Shown here: piece after piece, positions 1 through 11,310 of the stretch
Layout: every line of letters begins with the position of its first letter
Position numbering within the stretch: the first letter of the stretch is position 1
DNA from: Branchiostoma floridae
Taxonomy: Eukaryota; Chordata; Leptocardii; Amphioxiformes; Branchiostomatidae
Assembly: GCF_000003815.2 (NCBI RefSeq)
Contig: NC_049996.1
Coordinates: 15,880,701 to 15,916,406, forward strand
DNA: 35,706 bases
Reading direction: 5' to 3'
Made by a program: the position numbers and the translations under genes
Notes under the pieces: generated by a model
Seen by the model: only the letters and a program-made list of their open reading frames with translations
What the model was told of the DNA's origin: nothing
Databases searched by the model: none

Positions 1-1682
1 ACTTTTTGCGTATTTTGTCGTCTTCTAAGTCATACTTGTGCGTATTACGCATATATGGATTATTAAAAAATCAGAGAAAATATCAAAACAGTGACGCAGT
101 GAAGGAACCCCACAGCGACGCAAGCTTGACGCAAGTGCAGTGAGAGTGCACCTTAAGTTTCGACCATCTCTAATTTCTTTTTTCGAAATCAGTGCGTATG
201 TGACATCAAGTAAAAGATTCACTTCCACCTGTGCGACTGTGTAAAGTAAAAACACGTGTTCTAACTGCCATTGTTTTTTCAAGAAGGAAAGAAAGAAATC
301 AGGCTATAAGCCAATGTGTGTGCGGATGACACCCCATAAAATTCCCTTACTGCGGCCTGCCTGGAAACTAACGCCTTCGGAGTTAGTTTCCAGTATGTCT
401 GTATGTTGTTACTGCTTGATATACTGTGTGAGGCTACCCTACACATAGTGTCCTTCAGAGGGAAACATAAAATACTTTTTCGCGAAGGGAAAAAGCCAAT
501 GTGTGTGCGGATGTCATCCATAAAATTCCCTTACTGCGGCCTGCCTGGAAACTAACGCCTCCGGAGTCATCCGTGCCAGCCAAGGACAGACAGCAGACGT
601 CATCATGCCCCGCCAGCGGGTCAGAAACGCGCGAAATTACTCCTGTAGGAATAACGGGTACGGGGAGAACAGGCATGGTGTTTAATGGTCACGTACAGAG
701 CATCCTCTTCTCTCACGATTTAAGGTGCACTGAAACCCTAGTCTGTGTAACGCAAACTCCGCTGTCCAGGGCTGTAACTGGCCCCTGTCGGCGGGTGTTG
801 GGCGGGTTGCTAACGTTATAAGCGAGATTTAATCAGGCTACTGAAACCCCATCTAATAAACATCTCTAGCCCCTGTAGTATAATCATATATCCAGTTCCT
901 TCTTATAATTCGTTACTTGATTATCCTTATCTATTAAGTACCGCTACCACACTCTGTATATTATCTCACTTTTGTTTTTTGTCGATTGTAATTAATTCAG
1001 TCTAGTAACGTTATAGTTTAGTATGAGCTATACATATTAAGCTTTTCACACATTTCTTTAAATCACTAATGTCTGATGAAATCTATCCAACTGACTAAGT
1101 CTAAAACATTTCAGAACAAAATGAGTAGTCAAGTGCTTGTTTGTTTGTTTGTTTTACTATCCAATGTTGTTTTAGCATCTGTTATACTTAATTTTTATCT
1201 CGGTGTACGAAAATATTGCTTTCGGTCTGTCTGTCTACTAATTAACGGGGAGGTATTGTTTTTTTTATCTATCTGTTTGCCTCTGTTTTTGCAATATAAT
1301 TTCTTCATTGCTAGTTTTCTATTGTTAGTTTTGTTGAAAAGAAGAAGTCATATAAGCACAATAACGTTATATGCTTTATTCCCAGTCATCTGTACATATA
1401 TTGAATTAAATGTTTCAGACAAAATGCGCATTAAAAGTACTGTTTTACTGTATACAGTTTGAATATCAATCTGGGTACATAATATTCTTAGGTCCGGCTT
1501 TTTGTTTTCAAATAGCACACCTCAACTGTCCTTCGCGTAACGTATGTTTAATGGTTACTGTTATAATCTACCTTGCTCCTCTATCTGAGGCCAAACCACA
1601 GCCGCACAAATGATAGCTATTCCATAACCTTCAGACGATCTTCATTTGAACTCTCCAGCGAGACAAGCTAGCGTCGCCATCT
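1..1682. other. Intergenic, no gene recognised
   Basis: Apart from the direct repeat at 310-567, this is AT-rich unique-looking DNA. The first 37 bases resemble the interior of the GGGGCCCGGC-type MITE. A 128-codon frame at 1076-1462 (+) is leucine- and phenylalanine-rich with AT-rich codons and no known family; I do not call it a gene. Confidence 0.5.
310..567. repeat. Direct repeat of about 74 bp with internal hairpin
   Basis: GCCAATGTGTGTGCGGATG to ACGCCTTCGGAGT at 310-383 recurs at 495-567. The first copy runs into a hairpin, GGAAACTAAC facing GTTAGTTTCC (363-391). Short frames on both strands cross the repeats; none resembles a known protein. Confidence 0.65.
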
Positions 1683-2002
1683 CGGTCGTGTCTAGGGTAA
1701 GGAATCAGGGAAAGCACTCTGCGATTCCTTCAGAGGAATGGACCGATCCTGTCGACGCCATATCGAACAAATGGAACCCCTTATTCTATGGACCGATCCT
1801 GTCGAACGCCATATCGAACAAATAGAACCCCCTATTCTATTTCGAACACCTCGGTCAAAACTGCCACAGCGGGACAGAAATGGCTATTTTTGACGGAGGT
1901 GTTCGAAATAGAACCATGATCGAACAGGGGGCGGGGTTTGGGGATCGGTCGTGTCTAGGGTAAGGAATTAGGCAATGCACTCCGAGATTCCTTCAGAGGA
2001 AT
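1683..2002. repeat. 57-bp direct repeats bracketing a MITE
   Basis: CGGTCGTGTCTAGGGTAAGG and so on to CCTTCAGAGGAAT occurs at 1683-1739 and, with a few mismatches, at 1946-2002. The MITE 1740-1950 fills the space between. Fifty-seven bases is far too long for a DNA-transposon target duplication, so a segmental tandem duplication is more likely. Confidence 0.7.
1740..1950. mobile_element. MITE of the GGACCGATCC family, copy 1, with internal 50-bp duplication
   Basis: GGACCGATCCTGTCG at the left is mirrored by GGGGATCGGTC at the right. The interior holds facing arms TTCTATTTCGAACACCTC and GAGGTGTTCGAAATAGAA. The first 50 bases (1740-1789) are repeated directly from 1790. The second copy of this family lies inverted in a methyltransferase intron. 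Confidence 0.65.
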
Positions 2003-3403
2003 TCTAACTAGATCTTTGGAATTCACCCGGTGCCCTGACCCGCATTCTTCCCGTATGGTTCGATTTATGCTGTAAATAAAATGACCGTCAGAGAGAGGAG
2101 GTCGCATTTGCCTCAAAGTCTTTTATCGCTGGTGCTGACTTGAATAGGCAAGCAGCAAAAATATAATTACAATATCGTTTTTCGGAAAGATTTTGAATCA
2201 ATACATTGCAATACATTGTATTTCTCATATGGTATTATTTTTTCGAACTATTATTTATTGGCTGTTTATTCTTACTTTGTAATCCATAGAGCTCTATGAA
2301 CTTTTGCTGGGTGTACCTTGCTCTATGTCATCTTGGAATTATTTCGCTTAGAATTGTGATAAGCATTTGTACCTTTTAAGGGAGAAAAGCTTAGCAAATT
2401 ATCCATAAATGCTTCTTCTTTATGATTATAGTCATTTGCTTTTATTTATTTCATTACTTAACTTTGTGTGTATCAATAGATCTGTTTGTTTGTTTGTTTG
2501 AACCTTTTTTTATTCGCGAGAAGCTGACATGATTGAGTATTTAATGAATAAGTGAAATCTTTAGATGAGTTAGCTGACCGAGAAGTATGGTTAGCGACCC
2601 AGCTAACTCGTCTGGCATGTTACCTGTTTACGTTTGTCCAATTTCTATTATTTTTCCAACGACCTGTGGGGCCTGGTGGAGGCAAATATTCCCATGCGCG
2701 CCTCATACGGAATTAAATATATACGCACGTGTGACCCCACCTTTAGCGAAGGTAAAAAAGGAGATGTATGTGCCAAAATTCACCCACTCAGCCTTCATGT
2801 TTAACTCTATCTGCGCGAGCGAAGCCACGGCTGAAGGTTTGATATATTAACCTTGGCATGGGCCAGAAATGGCGCACAGGGAAAAATCAAAAGTCCAATA
2901 TCGGCGGACAGCCCAGTATTGAGCATGAGATATACACGGCAGTTTGTAAACCTCCCCGGAGAGAGGACGTGCTTTCCGAGGAAATGAAATGGTTGTGGCT
3001 ACCGCTGTGTGTGTAGATGAGGGGTCAGCACCTCTGTAGTGCGGCCGATAGTCGGACAGATGGGAGAGATGGGTGTTCGTCTATTTATTCTGTTGCGCGC
3101 GCCATATCTATTGTTGTATGTCCCGAATATCTCTGTACACAAAGCTGTCGTTTTATACACAAGGATTTACCTCAATGGACCTGAAGTGAAAATTCGACTA
3201 CATCATGACATGTGACAATTCCTTCATGGCAGATAAAGGAAAATGTATCTAAGAATGTTTAGACATTAGAAATTTCTCCAATGATTGTAAGAAACCTTAT
3301 CCCATACTACAACTCCTGTATTAGTTAAGCTATAAAACTGTAGTTATGCAGATGCCATACTTTGTACCTTGTACAATTCTTGTGCAATAAAGTTATTTAC
3401 ATA
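2003..3403. other. Intergenic, no gene recognised
   Basis: The only structure I see is a small hairpin near 2563-2613 with arms AGATGAGTTAGCTG and CAGCTAACTCGTCT. No exon with convincing splice sites was found. Confidence 0.5.
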
Positions 3404-3598
3404 CTGGAGACTGCGACAACCCTGCAAACGCACTGCGACTGTTGTGCGCTATATTCACAAGAGAATGCGACAATTTGCGAACGCGCTGCGACTGTTGAGC
3501 GCTATATCCACACTGGAGACTGCGACACCATTGCGAAAGCACTGCGACTGTCGTGGGCCATATCCACACTGGAGACTGCGACACCGCTGCGAACGCAC
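3404..3598 (+). repeat. Minisatellite, about 55-bp unit, 3.5 copies
   Basis: Units begin CTGGAGACTGCGACA at 3404, 3513 and 3569, with a decayed unit near 3458. Each continues with GCACTGCGACTG and GCTATATCCACA. Overlapping frames on both strands are by-products of the repeat. Confidence 0.75.
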
Positions 3599-3729
3599 GA
3601 ATACGATGAAGACGCATATTATAAAATACTTTCAAAGCACAAATTGATCACAGACCCGATCTTCGAACACATTTCTTAAGAAGTGTGACGGATATGATTA
3701 TAGCGCTACAACGAACTCAAAAACCACGG

Positions 3730-3860
3730 CGAACACTCCATTTTATCCCAACCGCGAAGTTAAATCCCCGCAAACTTAAATGCATTTACAGTATCAACTT
3801 TCACTAACCGTGGGGAGCTCTCGTAAAATGGAGCGCCCAACACAACACTGGTTTGATTGA
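3730..3860. repeat. Dispersed repeat, shared with 33860-34050
   Basis: The segment CCGCGAAGTTAAATCCCCGC, then AAACTTAAATGCATTTACAG, occurs here and, reverse-complemented, at about 33862-33910. The right-hand copy continues with several TTTAAATTCGCGGT-type words. Non-coding and probably old transposon-derived. Confidence 0.5.
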
Positions 3861-4060
3861 TGATGAAATGCCACTGCATATGGCGTTTCTATCACTTATT
3901 CCCCAGTGCTCTGTGCGTTATATTGACGGGACGTCGCTTTATGGTTACAGACCTTTGATGTCGGGAGCTATATCCGTAGCAAAGCTCGATAATTGGGGTC
4001 GTTCTTACATAGTGATATAGGGAACTGACGTAGGCTACAGTTCTATACTGCTGTTGTAGT

Positions 4061-4250
4061 AAGGCTTAGGTCACCGGGGCCCGGTCGGGACGTTACGAAA
4101 AATTACAGTGTATACCTAGAAATATACACAAATCATGCCCATGAATCTTATTTTAACATTTTGTGTATTTTGATGCATTTTTATCAATCTTTTCGCGGGC
4201 CGAAAGCTGCACGGCCGGGCCCCGGTTTGGAAATGTGACCTAAGCCTAAG
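4061..4250. mobile_element. MITE of the GGGGCCCGGC family, copy 1, both ends present
   Basis: The left end AAGGCTTAGGTCAC, then CCGGGGCCCGG, is mirrored by CCGGGCCCCGG, then TTTGGAAATGTGACCTAAGC, at the right. The left arm lacks nine bases (ATTTCCAAA) that the right arm has. It is non-coding and about 190 bp. Confidence 0.65.
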
Positions 4251-5960
4251 TCAGCCTGTTAGGTACGTGGCAATAAGCTTCATTTCGTCCTTGTGTTTGG
4301 TACCACGTGTTTATATTCATATCTGCAGATATGTATGCTATGAATGCATTTTTACTTTAGAATATTGACCGGTAATGATTATGTGTTAAGTGTTTTGCGC
4401 GGAAAACATAGCTATATGTGCACATATGTGTGTACGCGTTTTCGTTTTAGAAAAAAATCAAAATATCCATCCCCTTTAAGGTATACCTCACCAAAGCTGC
4501 GGTACGTTGGTGGCCTCAATACACCCGAGCTATTTGACAAAGTGCTCAACAAATTCCATCGATAAAAAACGAATCTTTTTGCGCTTTGTGTGTTTCGTTG
4601 TCTTTTTAGTCATACTAGTACGTTTGGCATGGCATTGCCATTATAAATTGAAGGATATCATAATTCAATTTATAACGAAGCAACTCTTTCAACGTGTACC
4701 CAGACTAGTGAAGTACACCTTTTACGTTGAATCTAACATTATTGAGTAACTCATATGTATGTTTCATTTTTCTCTTCGCCAAGAATAGTAATTTTCCGGT
4801 TATTCCATGGAGTGTTGGGTCTATATGTAGGTCAACAGCATATAACTCGAGAAATTGTGGATGGAACTTTGTGATTTTTGGTAGGTGTGTAGCGATTGTC
4901 AAAAGGAATGCCAAATTCGAAAACGGTATACCTGGCGTTTTCCTACGGTACTGCAGTGCGCTTTGTATTTTTGTGCGCTTGTTTGTGAACAGCATAATTC
5001 AAAGTGATTTGTGACTATGAATTCCGCGCACCTTTCCTCTAGCAAAACCTAATTATGTGATGTAAATAAAAGTGACAGTTGTGTCTAGAACAATTAACGC
5101 TGTGATTGAATATTGCATGATATATCTTCGTTACCACCGTGTCTCGTCATATTTCAAACCTTTCATATTTCAAATCTTTCTATATATAGGAGCCAATGTG
5201 TTCGTAACATAAGCACTTAAAAATGTTTTAAGAATAACTTGTTGATTATGCATATAATGAAAGCGTCACATTTGCAAACCAATGCCAGCTCGGATAGTTT
5301 TCGGGGGCGAAAAGTATATGAATATAAAAGACATGTCGACAACAAAATAACTAAGACATTAACGTAAAAAAGAGATAGCTGTGAGCATACTTTGTGCATA
5401 ATCTGGGAGTGTCTATATATATAGACTATTTTTGTTTTGAATACTTCATCCCAGTAAACAGCCTGGCCGGACGCCAGGATATACGACTGTAACAGCTATA
5501 TAGCGTTAAACTAGCATTTGCAGTCACATGTACGAAGGTTAGGTGTAACAGGTTGTTTAGTGTAACATTTACCAATTTTTCTGGTGAAACACTCTGTCTT
5601 AGTCAATTTTGATATATATTTTTCACTAAATATCGTAGTCTTGTAGATACGAACGTAATTCGAGCTACTTCATGCTGATAACCCTTTTATCTCGCATTTC
5701 TTTTTTCAAACTGATTTGTGGTTATGGATATAAAAGACAACAATAACACATAAAATGTAAAGATAGATGGTCGTGAGCATAATTTGTGCATAATGTGGGT
5801 ACATCTATTTTACTATTTGTCACCAACATCGTAGTCTTGTAGATACGTAATGTAATACAAGCTACTGCACGCCATTTTGTCTTTAGAGCGCATCTCGGGA
5901 GTCAACAAGACAAATTATTGACGCATTTCCGCCACTCGACAACACATGGCGTCCCGCGGA
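4251..5960. other. Intergenic with local rearranged duplications
   Basis: Segments near 5318-5410 and 5724-5810 are alike (ATATAAAAGACA, GTGAGCATA, TTTGTGCATAAT). Segments near 5629-5700 and 5826-5900 share CATCGTAGTCTTGTAGATACG. TTATAAATTGAA/TTCAATTTATAA forms a hairpin at about 4642-4676. No gene was recognised. Confidence 0.5.
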
Positions 5961-6004
5961 GCAAACGGCAGCGCGCCCCCGGCCTCTGCGTGCCTCGGTT
6001 GCAG

Positions 6005-6298
6005 TGTTCGAACGGGGCTGGTTTTAATCTTAGGAGGAGGAGGGGGGCTGATTCGGGATCTTGAACGTTGGCTAGGTTCTCTTATGCAGGAAAAGGGAGT
6101 TTGTCGAAAGCTGTCGAGGAAGGGAGTTTGCCGTGGAAGGGAGTTTCGAAACGGGGCAAACTCCCTTCCTCTACAGCTCTCGACAAACTCTTTTTTTTTT
6201 AACGTTGAAAATACCGAGGCAGCGCACTCCCCCCCCCCCCCCACCACACACACACACACCTCCCCCCTGAGATAAAACCAACCACGTTCGAAGGCTGC
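6005..6298. repeat. Nested inverted repeats (hairpin-type element)
   Basis: The outer arms are TTCGAACGGGGCTGGTTTTA at the left and AAAACCAACCACGTTCGAA at the right. The inner arms at 6104-6191 pair GAGTTTGTCGAAAGCTGTCG with CTCTCGACAAACTC, and AGGAAGGGAGTTTGCC with its complement. A C-run and a CA microsatellite lie at about 6229-6260. Frames here are repeat artefacts. Confidence 0.6.
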
Positions 6299-6328
6299 AG
6301 CGGAGCCTATGGCGCCCCGAGTAGCGAA

Positions 6329-6531
6329 CCGTTCGTCTCTACCAGACTCCGGGTCGCTTGAAAATCGTAGGAATGGAACAAATAGAGGAGCAAGCCGGCC
6401 AGAGGAGTATAGCCGACAAGGTCGCGCGCTGTTCCCTAGCCGGCTATAGTTCTATGGCAGGCTTACTCCTCTATTTGTTCCATTTCTACGGTTTTCCAGC
6501 GACCCGGAGTCTGGTAGAGACGAGCAAACCG
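6329..6531. repeat. Long inverted repeat, arms about 70 bp (hairpin MITE)
   Basis: The left arm GTCTCTACCAGACTCCGGGT to GGAACAAATAGAGGAG is mirrored by CTCCTCTATTTGTTCC to ACCCGGAGTCTGGTAGAGAC. It sits directly beside the nested repeat at 6005-6298. Non-coding. Confidence 0.7.
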
Positions 6532-6771
6532 CAGCGCTCCCCGGGCCCTCTGCGTGGGCGGCCGGCCGACACTGCCGCGGATGCTGTCGGTACTTAAGAT
6601 AGTGGAAATGAGTTTGTGAGTGGCTGTGGAGAGATAGGCCTGACGTGACAGTCGAAACGCGCCACTCGGTCCTAATTGCTCCCCCGCCTCGATATATGAT
6701 GCGATACCATGCCGCTATCATAAGCGGGTTCAAGGTTTAAAATGCGCATGCGGTTCACGGTTCACGGTTTC

Positions 6772-6964
6772 CAAAACCGGAGCCCCACCGGGCTGTTTTT
6801 GAAGACGAAGAATAGAAATGTCTACGAAAAAAGTATATACAAATAATATCCACGATTACTCTCTTTACGTCTTGTGTACTTTGGTGTCTTTTACATCATA
6901 CTTTTCGCTGACGAAAGCTGTTTCGCCGGGCCCCGGTTTGGAAATGTGACATAGGCCTTAGTAA
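6772..6964. mobile_element. MITE of the GGGGCCCGGC family, copy 2
   Basis: CCAAAACCGGAGCCCCACCG at the left pairs with CGCCGGGCCCCGGTTTGG at the right. The right end continues AAATGTGACATAGGCCTTA, as in copy 1. The outer left arm is missing, and a GCGCATGCG-family piece lies against it. Confidence 0.55.
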
Positions 6965-7019
6965 TGCATTGTGGGTTGTCAATGTTGAAGGTCCCGCGTG
7001 AGAGGAAATTAGCCAGTAT

Positions 7020-7240
7020 AAGTCGGTTCGCGGTTTTAGAATGCGCATGCGCAGCGAGATTAATTCAAGTTGAGTATACTATTTTAAAGTTGAGGGCAAA
7101 AACAACGTCTTTACGTCTGTACTAAGCGTGATTTAGACTAGGCCTGTTTACAAGCTAAGGTAATTCAACTTTGACATATCACCCAAGATGCACCATGCTC
7201 CGCATGCGCAATTTTAACCGTGAAATTGCTTATACATGGC
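7020..7240. mobile_element. MITE of the GCGCATGCG family, both ends present
   Basis: The left arm GGTTCGCGGTTTTAGAATGC, then GCATGCGCAGCGAG, is mirrored by ATGCTCCGCATGCGC, then AATTTTAACCGTGAA. The inner words GGTAATTCAACTTTGACATA match other copies at 13570, 13828, 14985 and 21531. Partial pieces also lie at about 6738-6770 and 6973-7010. Confidence 0.6.
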
Positions 7241-9044
7241 GATCGCTTTGGTCGTTTCAAAAGTTTAAGCTAGAGCGACAAAAAGGTGCTACGGTGGATT
7301 GACAAAAAAGTCAGTTGAATGCATAAGAGGCGTAATATAAGATTATACATAGGAATTGAAAAGCACACTCGTTTGTTCATATCGGTGTATATAGTGGATA
7401 TTCTGAAACAAAGTGTACATAGTTTTATATATCATCAAAGGGTACATAATGCACATTTATGTCCTTTTGTAGAGTTTGGCCGTAACGCTTCCAGACTCAA
7501 GTTGTGGTTGGTGGTCGCGGAATATTACTTCAGTCATTGCTGTCTTCGTCTTGGTCAAATTTGAGCATGTCGTCTTCTCCGCTTATGTTTATGATTTTGC
7601 ACGTCCTGCCGCAGACTCTGTGTCGCCATCTGACCACTTTGAATGCACGCCGAAGACCCGCCAACCCGCTCACTTTACGGGCACTGCAAGCTTAAGTACG
7701 ATCTTTCTTGACCTCCTTACTGGAAAAGCTTTTAGACGTCCACGTTCGGAACGCAGAGCAGATTTTTCCAATTACCTACTTTGGGTACTCTTCTCTCCTT
7801 CTCTGTTTGACTTGCAAACTAGCATCTAATTTCCAACGGTGTGCTGTGTTCTTTTACGAGCAGAGGCCTGAAGAATTATACATACAGAGGTGTGACATTT
7901 ATGTATGACACTCCCTCATACACCGTTCAAATTGACAAATGCGATCCCTTACAACATGTCCGAACTGGGGACTACACCGGGATCAAACGGAGTTGCTTTA
8001 CCGCTTGCTCCGCAGTGACAACACCAATAAAGCTGCTATTTTTTATGAATTAGTTGAATTGTGGCACATCAATCATGCAAAATAAAGTTTTGGCTAATAA
8101 TATTTCATGCCTCCATTCATTAGGCTAAAGGAGACTATTAATTATATGCAAAATATACAACTGCAAAACACAGACCAAAAGCAACACCTCCCCGTGAATT
8201 AATAGCCTCTTCTATTGACCCCATGACCTGTAATGTCTGTCAGTTGGCAAGTTTGACAAATGACCAATTCTACCAACGATGAACTCCACGACCTGTCACA
8301 TCCGGGATCCGCAACTTTCACTTCCTGTTTTTCTGCAGTGAGAACCGCTTATATACAGCATATAAAAGTTTCTGCGAATACACTCACACAGACAGACAGA
8401 CAGACACATCGAAAACTTTATCTTCTTATACGGAACTTGAAAAGTGCTTCTCAGGTTTGTAGTTTCTTGTGATCCAAGAAACAGTTTTTAGCCACCAATT
8501 CCGTACACCAGTAGCTATGATTTAGTACCTGGGGGCTAGAGAGCAATAGGTGGGTGTAACAAACGGCTATGTGACCCACAGTATAGCCTAGAGGTCCCTA
8601 GAGTTGTACGTTAACGGGGTAAAATGATCATTGATGTTTCTGTGACGAGGCCTTAATTCAGGAAGAAGACATTAACCCAAAATCCCGAAAATTGGTGATA
8701 GATAAAGTTAATACGAAATAGAATAAAGATAAAGTAAGCAATATTATATAACGTGCGTGTAATGTGCCTTGTAGGTAGGCATCTATCCCTTCTTATGCGG
8801 CAATGCAACTTAAGTTGGCAGCGTGGCTACGATATGAATTGGATTATGTAACACTAGACTTCAACATGGGAATATCTTGCAAAATGTACAAGTATGACTG
8901 AATCTTCATTTTTGTTCTTTCACATCTTCTTTGACTTCGGAATATTCTATGACATTTGTATATGTTTTCCGATCCTTTTTTTTTTCCAATCCATGGCATA
9001 TGGTAACTTATTTCGAAGCTGTTTTGAACGATTTACCGTATGGT
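7241..9044. other. Intergenic, one weak exon candidate and one dispersed repeat
   Basis: 8173-8330 is a repeat shared with 16785-17050. On the minus strand 7683-7534 could be a terminal exon: acceptor ttgcag, 49 codons ending EDSND and a stop. It has no recognised family and no partner exon, so I do not call it a gene. Confidence 0.4.
8173..8330 (+). repeat. Dispersed repeat, shared with 16785-17050
   Basis: AGACCAAAAGCAACACCTCC, GACAAATGACCAATTCTACC and ATGAACTC recur in intron 3 of the minus-strand calmodulin-like gene, where the later part is present about three times. Family unknown. Confidence 0.6.
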
Positions 9045-9516
9045 TGATTATTTATTTATTAGCTTCAAGACAAAATATGCCCATACATGAAATATGACAA
9101 TCACAATGAAAGGAAACCATAGGAGTAACAATATTAAAAGTACCACAATGACAGACGGAAACAACATGAGAAACAATAATAAAAACAATATATGCAACGA
9201 CAACGCGCATAAAGGCAAACAATCACGGAGCCCTCATCAGCTGCTTTTCTCTAACAACAGTTGCTAACTGGATAAATTTTGCCAATTGTCTGTAGATGTG
9301 TAAAGTAGGGCAATTTATATTTTCAAGGAACTTATGTGGTTTTGGGTGTTTTGAATAATATGGTGAAATATACTTTTTTTTTCTCAGTGAATCTAAAAAT
9401 GGACATTCTTCTAAGACAAAGTGATACTCGTCTTCTACCAGGTCAAGGCAACACAACTGACACACTCTTTCCCGCTTGTCCGTTTTTGTGTGTCTGCCCT
9501 TTTCTATGTTAAGCTG
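9045..9516 (-). mobile_element. 3' end of a LINE: C-terminal ORF2 remnant plus 3' tail
   Basis: The minus-strand frame 9516-9223 reads QLNIEKGRHTKTDKRERVCQ, then CCLDLVEDEYHFVLEECP, a CCHC-like zinc-finger tail common at the C-terminus of CR1/L2-type LINE reverse transcriptases (pattern C-x2-C, VEDE-x-HF, CP). It stops at 9223. About 160 bases of AT-rich 3' untranslated sequence follow, ending in TAATAAATAAATAATC at 9061-9046, which fits a LINE tail. Upstream of 9516 the frame meets a stop, so only a short truncated piece survives. Confidence 0.6.
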
Positions 9517-10267
9517 AACACGTCCTTATAAACCCTCGCGTTTCGTAGGCTGATACGTGATGAAGTTAGACAAGTAGCCGTGCCGCTGTGCGGAAAAACA
9601 ATTTAGTCGAGAGTCAATTCCCGGTACGCGCATCCCCGTCACACCTGCAGGTACGGGGAGCGTTCCTTTCCTTTATTGAATAACGTCCCGTCGTTCCTCA
9701 TGAATCAAAACTGCATGTACGGCAAGTTGAACGTGATAGGGGCATGTCAACTTGATTATATGGATGACATCCACGCGCGCATAAATGTGTCAGCCGTTCA
9801 AAAAAAAAGTTTCAATCATACTTTAAATCAAAGCAGCTCCAAAATAAGTCAAATATATGTAATGGATTGCAGAAACAAATATTGGAAAACGTATGGATGT
9901 AAAGGATGTGAAGGAACAAAATTGAAGAATCTATTGTTTGGTATACTATATTCTGTGTGTCTAATCTTTTGTTCAAATGTCCTAACCACTTTGATTTCAT
10001 AATGAAGGCACTTTTTTTTTAATTCGCACGCTCGCATCAGTTTTGCGGTTCCCGGAGGGTGTCATTCATATAATCAAATTTTCTTCAATTGTGAAAATAA
10101 ATTAGTAAACAAACAAAACCTTCACACACCGATCATGTAATGAGTAAAAGTTTCATCAACAGTCACGATATATTAGCTTGGTATCCCCCCCCCCCTCCTG
10201 CAAGGTGACATTGAGGTTAACAAATAGTATTTCAGTACATTAGACATCCAGGTAATAAGATGCACCA
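9517..10267. other. Intergenic, no gene recognised
   Basis: A frame at 9676-10002 (+) and its shadows on the other strand show no family resemblance. A C-run lies near 10187. Nothing else was seen. Confidence 0.45.
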
Positions 10268-10557
10268 ATCAATAGTTACTCAAGCAACTGGATATGATCT
10301 TGGAAACATTTTCCAGCTTTTCAACCGAACACTTGGGATCCAGCCCTAGGCCTCCCACTCCTACGAAGTAACATTTATACTCAAACATCAGGAGCTAACT
10401 GACTTATGCAAGTTATGGGCACACAACTTCATCACATAAACCCTTCATCTAAAAGCAAAACAATCTTGATGTCCGTTCAGGTACTGACGAAATACCTTAG
10501 ATGCAGTTTACAGCGTTTGAGGTTTCTAAATCATATCCAGTTGCTTGAGTAGCTATT
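10268..10557. mobile_element. Terminal-inverted-repeat MITE, CTCAAGCAACTGGATATGAT family
   Basis: TACTCAAGCAACTGGATATG near 10277 is mirrored by CATATCCAGTTGCTTGAGTA near 10532. The element is non-coding and about 290 bp. A half-copy (CCTATCAAGTTGCTCGAGTA) lies at 35463-35482, just upstream of the plus-strand calmodulin-like exon. Confidence 0.6.
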
Positions 10558-11016
10558 AATAGGCGTAAAATATCATTACCGTTTCAGAATTGATACAAGG
10601 AAATTGATAATGACAAGGATTTCCATTCCGTGAATCAAACTGCTGGGAAAGAAAATTAGTCAGGAAATTAAGACGGAACTGTTGATTAGTCCGGAAATTG
10701 CGGGATATAGGCAATTTTCTTCTGGGCTGTGTATCTGTCGGGTATTATTAACGTTTCCTGGATTCACATTTTCTAGTAGAAGACATCTTTAATTACCAGT
10801 CTTAAAGTCCTTGTACAGTAATAGCTTATTTCCTCGGACTGGCCAACTATGGAAATTTATTGAACATAACAACTGTATACAATCTCCTTGCTTAATAATA
10901 ATTATATCAGTCTGTGTACTAGGATAGGGGGAATTTCATCTTTGGGGAAATAGTTTGTAACATCGTCTCTCTCTCTTAACTTTAAGTTGGACAAGTCAGC
11001 ACAAAATGAAATACCG
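10558..11016. other. Intergenic, nothing recognised
   Basis: AT-rich DNA without splice-supported frames, repeats or RNA-like structure that I can see. Confidence 0.4.
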
Positions 11017-11177
11017 TTGTACATTCAGTAAAAACATAAAGCGTGATACCCATAAAATAATTCAAACCATTGGTTTCTCATAATGTTGAATACGTAATAC
11101 GTATTCAACATTATGAGAAACCAATGGTTTGAATTATAGCATGGGTATCACGCTTTATGTTTTTACTGAATGTACAA
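11017..11177. repeat. Near-perfect 161-bp palindrome
   Basis: The arms start TTGTACATTCAGTAAAAAC and meet at TACGTA-A-TACGTA (centre 11097), so there is essentially no loop. Only two or three mismatches appear, around CCATAAAATAATT against the partner arm. It has no coding potential. Probably a snap-back MITE or the product of fold-back replication. Confidence 0.85.
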
Positions 11178-11310
11178 TTCATATTTCACATATTTCACAC
11201 AACATCATTTCCTGCATATCTTATTATCTCTAAGCTTGCTGTAACCATCATACATTGGGAAACATTCTGGTTAATCTGAGTTTCCGAATAACCAGTGTTT
11301 ATTACATATG

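Noticed and set aside
455-676. Minus-strand frame including a GC-rich stretch that looks somewhat protein-like (SLAGTDDSGGVSFQAG)
   Set aside because: It overlaps a direct repeat whose two copies are in different frames, and no family or partner exon was recognised.
1076-1462. 128-codon frame with hydrophobic segments that could be a membrane protein
   Set aside because: AT-rich DNA gives Leu/Phe/Ile-rich frames by chance; there is no family resemblance or splice context.
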